This document shows positions 13,001 to 25,000 of a stretch of 64,000 bases of DNA, in pieces. Each line of letters starts with the position of its first letter. Position 1 is the stretch's first letter. Below the pieces are notes generated by a model. The model saw only the letters and a list, made by a program, of their open reading frames with translations. It searched no databases and was not told the DNA's origin. A program made the position numbers and the translations under genes. Origin of the DNA: Ditylenchus dipsaci (Eukaryota; Nematoda; Chromadorea; Rhabditida; Anguinidae); NCBI GenBank assembly GCA_004194705.1, contig SADC01000195.1:186001-250000 (forward strand), read 5' to 3'.

Positions 13001-16000
13001 ATTCAGCACATATATTCGGGCTCATTTCTTGAAGTCCAACTCTCACATTCTCTCATCTAACAGTCGTAAATCTGCCATGCAACTTTTGTGGTGCTTATCT
13101 TGTTGTGCAAATCGTGTGGCGCAAAATACGTCGCTTCTAAATCATCTATCGCGATCATATTGCTCAAGTCTTGCCACGCCTCAAAAAATTCTGTCAAATT
13201 TTTTTGTCCGAAAGAAAAAGTCTGAAAGTTCTAAAAAAAAAATAGCAAAAAACTAGGCTTTAATAACTGATTTAAAAAAATATTGTGATAATTTTGAAAA
13301 ATTTTTTAATTTAGGAAATGAAGCGCACTTGAATAACGTTATAGAGTTTTTTGTAAAAAGATGGAAGCCTGAAGTAAATACAAATCTCAAAAGCATCATA
13401 GAGATATTTTTCTTGTGCGATTAACATCAAACAGCTCAGCGTTTATACACATCAAGCTGATTTTGTAACACAACTCAACACCCTTTTTTATAAAAACAAA
13501 TATTGACAAGTTTATACAGTCAAAACTTCATACAATGTAATTCGAGCGGCCGGCCAAAAAGTTACGTTGTATGGAGTTTACGTTAACATAGTTCAATTTA
13601 CTTGAATTTTACAAACTTTACGTTATATCGTGATTTTTGATACAGTCAAGTCTCGATACAAGATATCCCCCGATATAAGATACACCTCGATATAAGATAC
13701 ACCTGGGTCCGTCTCAAGTTGAATAAACCTCCTTAAATATGTCGCTATGTAAGATACACCTCGATACAAGATACACTTGGTCCGGTCCCGAGGATGTATC
13801 TTATACCGAGATTTGACTGTAAATACTTTCTCAATTCGTTCAAACATAACACAATCAAAGTTTAGACGTAAAACTATCAGAAAGACTTTTTTGTTTCAAC
13901 TTTGCAGCCCGTTCCTTATACTTTTCAATTTACATTCGTGAATCCCGTGATATAATTACTCGTGTCAAGAGCTATACAATAGCTTGAGAAGAGTTTTCCA
14001 TTAAAGGACCCTGTCTCTTCCTTATCATGGGAATTTGAAAGATTTGAATGCGCGCGGGACCACACACATTTTTCAATAATAATTCCGAATTATTTTTTTT
14101 GCGCTGATTGTTTAGAAAATAAATTAGAAAATTTGTTCAAAACTTGGAACTATTCACTAGTCCAGCCCAACGTTGCTTGACACTGGCAGATCGGACAACT
14201 GATCCGACCTGCACTGCTTCACAACTGTCACTGACATCAAGTGACATTATATCGAATAGAACATAACGTTTTAAATTTGAAATGCAAATAAAATAAAAAT
14301 TCGAAAACATTATTGACAAAATCTATGTGGTCCCGCGCGCATTTAAACCTTTGAAATCGGCATGATAAGGAAGAGACAGGGTCCTTTAATAAACCCACGC
14401 CCTTTAATAAACCCCCAAAAACCAGTCTTCGTTGGCGTTTGGCTACTCTGACATGGCACGGGGTTTCAAAATTTGAATTTTCTGACATTAGGGTATTTTG
14501 GCGCGAAAACAATTAGCTTAACTTTACTTGTTTTTTACAGTTATGTGCTGGTTCTAAATATTACATTGCAACCGAGGTTTTTTTTAATATTTTTCTGCAA
14601 CATTTGGACATAAAAGATTGCTCGTTTAAAGGGGCATGCCCGTGCCCGACACGGTGAAATTTGAATTTCCAAAAGGCGGGGACCACTTTAATGCGTGAGA
14701 CCAAAAAAATTCAAATTCAAATGTTCATTCGTGTTATAATTGCTGTTGTATACTAGTCGTATACTGCGCAATTCTCACGCCTATTCCATTATCCTGCTGT
14801 GGTACAACTGAGATATAAAAAATAGTCCACTTTGTGTCAAGTCTTTGTTTTGCTTCTCACTCCCAATAAAGCAACGTGGTTTTTTTTGCTAACGATGTTC
14901 ACTAAGGTTTCGTATAGTATCAAGCTGTTTTCCCTTGTAAATTTTTATGAAACTTCTTTGTACAGCCGAAACAGACTACTTAGTATTTTACGAATTTCCT
15001 ACAGTCCAAGAACTCATTACCTAGCTTGTAGCTACTCTGCCAACGTGATTTTTTTTACAATGATTGTTTTAGCTAGAGAAACGGTGCAAAGCGTGACTTA
15101 TCGCCGCCGACTGTGCTACGGCACGAAGTCGAACAAGACCAAGATTTCGAAGACTCCCGGAGGAAAAAATGTGGTGCTCTATCGCAAGAAGATCGGCAAG
15201 GTGCCCAAGTGCAGAGATACCGGAGTTCGCCTTCATGGGGTTAGTGACGCTTCTTATCAATTGGAGTTTCATCAATCTGTTTTTCAATCACAGATCCAGC
15301 CATCGCGTCCACGTGAGATGTACCAGCTTACTTAGCAAAAGAAGACGGTTTCACGTGCCTATGGTGGATGTCTAAGCGGAGCTGCTGTGCGTCAGCAAAC
15401 CTTTCGGGCTTTTCTGGTTGAGGAGCAGAAGATCGCCGCCAAGATTTACAAGGCCAAGATGGAAGTTGCCAAGAAATAAGAAAATGTTTACTTTGCATAT
15501 TCGTTTCTGTTATCTTGTTACGGTCAATAAATTTCTCGTCTCTACGAAATCTAGTGTTAGTTGGTAACATAGCTTTCACAGTTCAGTGATCCTGACTGTG
15601 ATTTGGTGGGATTCGATAAGTTTTTTGGCGTATTCTTGCAGAGCGTTCTCAAGCAAATCTAACTATTCTGTTACGACAGTTCATGAGGATCTCGAAGAAA
15701 AGCTATACTATAGAGACACGGGCAATAATGTCCGGCGCCGATGGTGTCCGACCTACATAAGACGGAAAATAGTGTCTGGCATATATATAGCGACCGTGTT
15801 TTCTGGGCTCGTATAATGGGGATAAAAATATTTAGACTTTATAAGCTCATAAAAAACTGGCCTTTTTAGATATTACAACAAACAAAATAATTACATAACG
15901 ACGGGGGGGGGGTGACAAATGGACCAGGGGCCAAACGTCACGGACACGGAGTGCGGTCGTCAGTTGTAGCTATTATGGAGAAAGGACTGTCCTACCCAAA

Positions 16001-19000
16001 TGAAGTGATGAACGTGGAGGGACTGATGGAGAAAGCCAGTTGTATTGCTCCAACCTCTCTACCCGAGTATTCGTTCTCCTCTTAGTAGATAGTTGATTAC
16101 AAGGCGTGGGTCAACGTTTGATTGACCACATTTCGATATATATCTTAGAAGTTTTAGATTTATAAAAAATAGAAAAGGTTACTGACAACGGATGAATCAT
16201 GACCTGGAAGAGTTTCAATGAAAATTTACCCCACAGCATCTCCAAGTTTCTAAGTTTCCAATAAGAATAATCAATAATTGTAAAAAAAAATCACGTTGGC
16301 AGAGTAGCTACAAGCTAGGTAATGAGTTCTTGGACTGTAGGAAATTCGTAAAATACTAAGTAGTCTGTTTCGGCTGTACAAAGAAGTTTCATAAAATTTA
16401 CAAGGGAAAACAGCTTGATACTATACGAAACCTTAGTGAACATCGTTAGCAAAAAAACCACGTTGCTTTATTGGGAGTGAGAAGCAAAACAAAGACTTGA
16501 CACAAAGTGGACTATTTTTTATATCTCAGTTGTACCACAGCAGGATAATGGAATAGGCGTGAGAATTGCGCAGTATACGACTAGTATACAACAGCAATTA
16601 TAACACGAATGAACATTTGAATTTGAATTTTTTTGGTCTCACGCATTAAAGTGGTCCCCGCCTTTTGGAAATTCAAATTTCACCGTGTCGGGCGCGGGCA
16701 TGCCCCTTTAACGGGCTTTCGAATGAGTGGTCACATCTCAGTGGTAAAGGAAAGTTTTCCAGTTCATATGCTAATTTTTCTCAAAAGCAGATTTTTTCAT
16801 ATGCCTGTGTTGGCTCAAAAAGTGCCCTTTAAACTTTGATGATTGCATTCATTTTGCATAAAAAATACGCTAGATCGAAAGAGCGTGAATTTTTACTCTA
16901 GAAATAGCCCAGACGAAGTCGAGAAGATGTTAATTTTATGCAAAACAGACATAAAATTGAGAAATTTCGCCTAATAATCTCCTACCCACAGTGTGGTGGT
17001 CTTCTTGCTGATTTGACTTTTAAGTTTCCTGCTTTACATTACTATTTTGTACGTAATTATTTGCATTGTATCTGTGCTTATTTCTGATGATTTTAAAAAT
17101 TGGCTATGATCAGAAAGCAAGAAATTCGACCTGCTTTCGTGTGACTGTGTCTGGAAATCTGCAGAAAAATCAGTGCTTTGCGTAAGTCATTTAAAAGTCT
17201 ATTTGCTTGTTAGAAGTCTTTTTTCATGTTCAGCTATAAAAGCTCATCAAGAACGTGGATAAAAAGCTGAAAGTGTCTTCAAATATGTGTCGCAATAAAA
17301 ACGGTAGGTTTTCCTCTGGTACTGTCCAAGGTTTTTTCATCTGTCATTCTTTTAGGTTTCGCATTTCAGCGGGTTGGTATTGCTTTTTCACATTATTTAT
17401 TAGTTGATTACAGAAATTTCACAGGATGCCTCAGTTTCGCGTCAGCAACTTGAGAAACACAGGCCTGGTTGAGAAGAATTCCGCCGACTCCAAGAATCCT
17501 GAAAGCGTGTTCCAAAGCAGATGGAAAGCATAGTGAATCATAATCTCTCTTGTATATAATATCTTGTCTCGTGTCGATAATAAAGTTTTGCTGAAGTAGT
17601 AGGTCATGGAGCAGCAGTATTTTACGTAAAGATTCACGAGGGTTAAGATCTCGAATTCTAAAGTTGAACAGGAACGGACCTACTTGTGCAAAAAAATTTT
17701 CAGGTGCTCAAGCTTTTTTGACACAAACCGTATTTATCGCAGCACATCGAGCATTTTTTGACATTATGAATTTCATTTAAAAAATAAGTCGGTTTGTGTA
17801 GATAAGTTCAAGCGAGTCTGTAAGAGGTTAGAGGTCGGCAAGCAAGCTTACTACCAGACATAAAAACTTGAGAAGATCCGCAATGTTCGATTTTGATGTT
17901 GTGATAATAAAGGGCTTGACTAAAAAGTCCTTAGAAACAATCAAAACATTTAAAATAATCAAAAATAAAATTTAAAAAGATATAGTTAATTTTAAATATT
18001 GCTCCAAAATGTCTGGCAATTTGTTTTAACTGAAATGTTTGTAAATTCGAATTTTGAAAGCCCGTGATGGGTTTCTGAACGGTTGAAGTCATTTTCTGAC
18101 TGTAAAAATGGTTATCCCGCATAATTTTAACCTGAAAGCAAATTTGGACGGACTGAATGCCACGGCACCAGTTTAGTACATTTGGTTCAATTTCGGTGTA
18201 TATCCCCAGTTTACCTTAGTCACCCAAGCTGATTTTTACGAAAAAATTAATTTATTTTGGAAGGAAAAATTTAAAATTTTTTTAAATAATAAAAGAAGAA
18301 GCGACCAAGGCAAACTGGGGGATGTACACCGAACTTGAAGGGGTGTACACGGAAACCAAGCCTTACACTTTGTTAAGATTCCCTTTTTTCGGCTTGAGTT
18401 CAGAATCCCCCCCACGGGGAGTGATCAGACGGAGGATATAACATCATATTCGTGTTTTTCGACCCGATTCCGAATCACAGGGGGTATCATGGTTTTTTAG
18501 TCAAAATTTGAAAAATTTAAATTGCAGCCTTTTAAATTTTAAAGGGATTAAGGGCTGTATTGGGAGGGGAAGGGAATAAAAGGGGGCCACTTTTATGGCA
18601 GAACAATATAAAAGTAAATATATGTATTCTGCGCATGCCTCACCATGTTTTTCAACTGGGCCGTGGCAAAAAAAGACTCTATATGCATTTTATGGTCAAG
18701 AGTACTTCTCGGAATCATGTCTAAGGTAAGTGTGTGCGCGCATCTCTAACTCTCAAGCCCCCTGCGCCTCGAAGGGGCTTGGTTGCTTGGGGTTGAGATG
18801 CGCACACCCACATACCTTAGACACAAATCACTCGAAAGTGACTCTGGATGCATGAAAAAGCACGCATACCAGAGTTTATTTATGCGGTAGACCCCAGTAT
18901 TCAAAACTACGTTCAACATCTTCTTGTTAGTGGGCCCTCTATGATTAGTGGCCCCCTTTTATTCCCTTCCCTCCCTATACAGCCCTTAATCCCTTTAAAA

Positions 19001-22000
19001 TTCAAAAGGCGCCAATTCAAATCTTTCAAATGTCTATTAAAAAACCACGATACCCCCCTGTGGTTCGAAAAATGTTTTTTCTTAGAACCAAAAAAACAGC
19101 CGGGTTTCTCATGAAATCGGGGTCGAGAAACACGAATATGATGTTATCTCCTCCATCCGATCACTCCCCGTGGGGGGGGGGGATTGTAAAATCAAGCCAA
19201 AAGTATTTTTTCTAAGCAGATTTTTTCATCTAGGCCTAAGCCTAAACCTAGGCCTAAGTTATTGCGCTACGTATTGCAAAAAAACTTAAAAAATCAAGGG
19301 AACCCGAAATAGGACGCTTAGAGAAAATACTCTTAGGGGGGGGACTGACGTACGACTCGCTACAACAAATGACTCGCTACAACGACTCGCTACATATGCG
19401 ACTCGCTACAACGACTCGCTACACATGCGACTCGCTACAACGACTCGCTACACATACAACTCGCTACAATGACTCGCTACAACTTTTTACAATTAGTATT
19501 TTTCACAGTGAAATCCTGCTCTAACACGAACCCAACGGCCCTATCCCTCAATAGGGAGCTTGTTAACTTGGTCTTCCCTGTTGTTTTTTTGTATTTTTCA
19601 GGCTTTGCGCTTATTCAAAGACTTATTAGTGTATGATAAGACGGACTCAAATATATTTTTGACTCCTGTTTAAGCTCTTTCTAACGTACGCTGGCGTACC
19701 CTTGCCTTAGCCTTACCAAGGTAAAAACCTCCAACATAACGCAATCGGTTTTAATGCGACCCCCTTGCTATAATACGACCGTAAGGCGGCACTCAGGGTC
19801 GCATTATAGCAGGACTCCACCGTATTTGAAATCTACAAAAACATTTTATCGAAATCTTTTTATTTTCAAACGCAATAAAATGTAACATCTAAGGTTCAAA
19901 CAAAGAAATGTTTCACAATTTAACGGTTCAACACAATATAAGCAGGATAAGCACGTTGCTGTTCTGGTGAAACTTCGACAACTGGATCCTCCTCATCGTA
20001 TTCTTCATTGATCACCTCTCTAAAAAAATATTTAATCGATTTTTTCGGCCTATCCCTCAATGGGGTGGGGGTTTGCCTTGGTCCCCCCAGTTGATTTTTG
20101 GGGGTTTTTTCACCTTGGTCCCCCTGTTGATTTCTTCGACTTTTTGGTATCAGACTTAGCCAAGAGTTAAGCTAGCATGTGTTGGGACGGACTCAAACCT
20201 GTTTTCAATCTACAAAAAAGTATAATAAAGTTGTTTAAGCTTTTAACGCACCTTCCTAACTCATAACTTAAGGCGAAAAACTCTCTCGCTGTAAAATAAG
20301 TCTTTTTCGAGGAATAGGGGTCTTCACGTTGATAATTTTCAAGAATAAGCCAAACTCTGTTAAGATAGACTAAAATATTTCGCCTTCATAGTTCAAAAAG
20401 ACCTGTTAGACACGCTATACCTGGCCAACTTTGCCTAATTCTAAAACTAAAAAGTCACGAAAAATCAACAGGGGGGACCGAGGCAAAAAAACCACCCCAT
20501 TAAGGGATAGGGCCAATTTTTTTTTTAATCAAACCTGTATTCTGCAAAGTTAATCCCCATGAGATGGCCAATTCTTGAAAGATAACGGTCCATTTTTCTG
20601 ATGTAGCGCTCGCCGCGAGATATTCCATCATCAGTTGACAAAAAATCTAGAAGATTTTCCTGAAAAGGAAAAATAAGAATGAATACAGCACGTACTTTTG
20701 CAATTACTTTCAGTTCCGAAATGCGTCTACTTATTTCGGCATAATCGGTCCCTTGTCGTCTTGGAGGCTGTCTTCCTTCGAAAACGTTTATTGAGTCTAG
20801 TTCTTCCGTATGCGTTAGCTACAAATAAATTACAAATAACCAGTTACTGACTCTTTGTTGTTCAAAATTCACTTGTCTAAAAGCAACCATCCAACGACCT
20901 AACTTCGATTTCACCGAGAAATGAAGGCGCTGCTTGCTGTGATAGCTTTCGGCGTGATTCGTAGTGCGAGGTCCAGCGTAACCAAACAGACAAAATATTT
21001 CCCCAAGAGCAAGCCAAATATTTCTAAACAAAGGGTGTGCACAATAATAAATAAGGATTTTTAAGACTTACTCGAAGTACTGAAGAAGATTTTCCATTCG
21101 ACTATCGACATCTGGATTGAAACCGGCATCGCGGATCTTGTTACGAATCAACTGCAGGCAAGGATCCCATTCAACGACCGGCGTTATTTGAAGAGCTCCG
21201 ATCATGCGCACAAATCTTTGAATAGGTTCACTGATTCTGTATTCTGTAGCCAATCCCAATGCTTGGACCTAAGCAATATATTTTTCAAAGGGTTAAAAGC
21301 TAAATAATACCTTTCGGTATAATCCCTGTTACACATGAAATGAGCAAATTTTGACGTCCACACCAAGAAAAGTTTCCTTGAAGGACGAGAAGGCAGCTGT
21401 TTCAGCATCAAAATTTGCATATCTGATAGAGTTCACAATGCCCACATTTAGCAACGCCTCTCTAACTAAAAAGTTTGGCGTACTCAGAATTTTGATATAA
21501 GAATAAAATATATTAAACAACCTTTCTTCCACATTCGGTCATAAGTAATTTTACTTTTGCTTTTCAGAAGCGCAGTCACCAAAGGCGTAGAATGAGTTTG
21601 GCGAATCAACCCGAAAATTCTGTAGATTTGTTTTGTCCCTTTTGGAGCATACTTGAAGGTTCCATCGCATATCAAATGAGCGCAGTTCATCAACAGTTTC
21701 AATTGCGAATTGGACGAGAAAATCAGCATGTCTTCATCTGAATAAAAAATAACATTATTTTTATTAAAGACTTGAATGCTCGAATAACTCTTCTGGCCGA
21801 ACGTGATCTTTAAAAAATATTGGTTGATAAAAAATCAAACATTTATAACAGTTTTCCTGAGAGAGTCGCCAGTATTAATTCAAAACATACCACCATGAAG
21901 AAGAAGCATTTCACTATAATGTGGCTGTCCTAATTTTGCTTCGCTTCCTTGCAGAGTCAGATGCATTCCACGGTTTTCAGGCTGCATGAATTCTTGGAAC

Positions 22001-25000
22001 GTACTGATATTCGGATATTTCTTGCGCTTTGCTCTGTTGAAGGCTCCTTCTGTGGCAATTACGCTTCCAAGTCCTGCGTTTCGGATTTCTTGAAAATCTT
22101 AAATAGACTCTCACTCAAAACTCTTAAAAATATATAAGAAAAGTACCTGCTGCCGGCAATCCCGAAAACTGACTAACAATCCTAGCATCAGTGCGGACTC
22201 TAGCAGATGCAGCCGTTTCTTTGGTTCCCGACGCTAGCTCCGCTTGCATGCTTCTACGAGCATTCACACCAGTCATCTACATTTTTAACATAAAACAAAA
22301 ATTTGCTACGAAAAAATGAACCGTGTTTGCGTTTTTCGGAAGGCATCTGTGATCGTAGTCAGCGGGATCGTCAATCCATTCGCTCGTCGTGAGATTAAAC
22401 TTTATCGACGAAACCTTTCTTTTGTCTTTAGTGACTTGCTTTGCTGATCGGCACCCAGAGCAGTTAAGATAGACTTGCTCGTTCCCATTCTTCTCCACCA
22501 CTCTTCCTGCTTTGGTCCACACGAAGCACGTTCTTCGATCTTCAGAGAAAGTGATCGGCGCTGTTTTTGATCCAATCCTTTGCGAATGAGTAAGTACAAA
22601 GTTAGCCATGAAATATCTAAACACAAAACATATTTTCAAAATAAAACAGTAAAAGCACTCCAAACACTAATAAGAAACAAAAAAAAAAGAAAAAATGTGG
22701 AAGCTAAAATTTTGAATAAAAATTGTAGCGAGTCGTTGTAGCGAGTTGTATGTGTAGCGAGTCGTTGTAGCGAGTCGCATGTGTAGCTAGTCGTTGTAGC
22801 GAGTTGCATGTGTAGCGAGTCGTTGTAGCGAGTCATTTGTTGTAGCGAGTCGTTGCTATACCTAGGGGGGGGGTGCACTTCAATTTTTACGGATTCCCAC
22901 ATCTGCGCTGTTATTTTTGAACATTATTGTTAATAAAAGATCAAAAAAATAGTTTCTGAGTAAAAAAAGTGTTCCGCGCGCATTTGAATTTGCCAAGTTC
23001 CCGTTGTCATCAACAAGTATGGTCCTTTAAAAATGACTAAAATTGGAAAAAATGAAGCGAACATGCATTTTGGTCATTTTTTTTTTCAAAAGTACATATC
23101 TCATCGGTCATATTTTCAAAAATTATTCTGGGTATGGATTTCGCAAACCGAACGTTCGAAATAGTAAATTTAAAAAGTACTACTTACTAGTGCCAAAGTA
23201 CATGCTATCCCCTGGTGATCTAGTTCCTCTTTCTTGATTTGTAGTTAACTGTGCCTGCCTTCTATGTCTGTCTACAGTTGATTCATTCAAATCAAATGTG
23301 CCAACACAAGAAGCAGAACTACTATTCTCAGTTGTAGGATTTGGAGCTGTAGTGGTTGTTGTTGATGAATTTAGCAGTTTTCCAGTATTTCTTCTCCTCG
23401 GCAAGGATTGACCTTAAAAACAATTTTTAAAAAACACCACTCTATTACGAATGAGAAAGTAATCCCATCAACAAATAAAATTGTTATATCTAAATAAGAG
23501 CTATTTAAAAGCGAAACGAAAAAGAGGCCAGTGTAGTGTATTTCTTCTTTTTACAGGGTTTCCCAAGAATTTTGCCTCTTTTCTTTTGGCCATAACTTTT
23601 TTATACTACCCAGTTAAAGAATCTGTGTTTGCAGATCTACTCTAAATTTCATAAGAATGTTTTTGTTTAGTCTTCCTGTGGTTTGGGTTATGCCTATCCA
23701 GAGGCTATCTACAGACCATGAACCGCAAAAAACGGGTTATCAACATTACCGTATTCACTCTATTAACTCCCCACCCTCTAATAAGTCCTCACCCTACGGA
23801 CCTCATATCTCAGCCTAAAGCAAACATTTTGCAAATCTGTTTTTTGCGTTTTCTTACTTATTACTACATTACCTAATTCCAGTTTTCAAACTGTTGTTGA
23901 GCACCCGAAAATCTCAAAATCGACCACAAAATTTTCCGATTTTTCAGGGCTTGAAAAATAACTCCCCATGGGAGTTAATAGAGTGAATACGGTATATTAA
24001 TTCTTTTTAATTCTGACTCAATTTGCGTTTACAGTCAACCCCCGCTATAGTGACACCCCTCGGGACAGGCCTTGGGGTGACACTATAGCGAAGGTGTCAC
24101 TATAGCGGGGTGTCACTGTAGCGAGGGTTTTCAAAAAATTTCTTGAAAAGTGTCACTATATCGAAGGTTTCGCAGATGGTAATACAGTCAGCTGTCAGTT
24201 TAATGTTCGTTTCCGCATAAGATCGTACACCCTTTGAATCCAATTTTTGGATCTTTTGATAGTTTTGATGCGTCAGAATAGTCGAAAATATGCAAGGAAT
24301 CCAATTTCGCTGGTCAGAAGCTAGTCGAGTAAAACTATAGTATCGCCATTTAGACTCGCAACACTAGATTTAACGCTGAAATTATTTTTATTGGAAAACT
24401 TGAATGAACGTACACATTTTTGGGATCTAATTCGAAAGTTGCAAGCCGGAATAGTAGGGTTGTCGACTTTCGACTTTTAAGTCGAAAGTCGAAAGGTCGA
24501 AATTTTTTTAAGGTCGATTTTCGACCTCGGAGCGAAAATCTGATTTTACAACATATACTCAGAATTAAAAGTCGGGTATACATTGTAATATCAGATTTAC
24601 ACTCCGGTAAAAAAAATCCGCCTTAAAAAAAAATTCGACCTTTCGACTTTCGACTTAAAAGTCGAAAGTCGACAACCCTATTCCTCAGAAACAACAGAAA
24701 GAACTGTAGTAAAGTTCTGAGCTGTTCTACAATTATACAACTGCAGTACTGTTACTAAGCATTTTTTTTTGAATTTTTTGAAAACAGGATTTTGAAAACA
24801 AAGCAAAAACCCCGTAATTAATTTCCAAAAAATCTACGAAGAGCTAAAAAAATTGTTTTTAAAAGAACTTTCACTTAAAGTTGCAACTTTAATTAACAAA
24901 ACTTGACATGCGTCACTATATCGAGGACATTTTTATTTGTTGGGACCTGCCTGGGGTGTCACTATAGCAAGGGTGTTCCTATAGCGAGGTGTCACTATAG

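Larger units (their letters stand above)
14626..16711. mobile_element. TTAA foldback element carrying an RPL34 copy
   Basis: TTAA at 14626-14629 is followed by AGGGGCATGCCCGTGCCCG. The inverse ends in TTAA at 16708-16711. The arms are about 435 bp each (14630-15065 and 16270-16707) and nearly identical. They enclose a 1.2 kb non-repeated insert that starts only 15 bp before RPL34-like coding sequence. The TTAA duplication suggests mobilisation by a piggyBac-type transposase (inference); no transposase is present. Confidence 0.7.
19355..22866. mobile_element. MULE transposon with motif-array ends
   Basis: The left array (19355-19480) repeats ACGACTCGCTACAAC/ACACATGCG-type units. The right array (22726-22856) is the same sequence inverted. 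Outside the arrays lie TTAGGGGGGGG on the left and CTAGGGGGGGGG on the right, which can be read as a 9-bp duplication TAGGGGGGG, though the G tract makes this uncertain. Inside is a ten-exon transposase gene on the minus strand. It sits in an intron of the coiled-coil gene, in the same orientation as that gene. Confidence 0.75.

Noticed and set aside
14832..15080. N-terminal extension of the RPL34 frame
   Set aside because: This part is the left foldback arm, repeated inverted at 16270-16707, and is not ribosomal protein sequence.
19355..19480. CRISPR-like array
   Set aside because: The repeats are contiguous, variable in length, mirrored at the other end of a transposon, and in an intron-bearing eukaryotic genome.
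15333..21331. A variant genetic code with TAA/TAG as sense codons, suggested by in-frame stops in RPL34, the RPB1-H2B chimera and the MULE
   Set aside because: Roughly 1,500 codons of the coiled-coil gene, VPS18 and NDUFA1 contain no in-frame TAA or TAG, and these genes end in ordinary stops.
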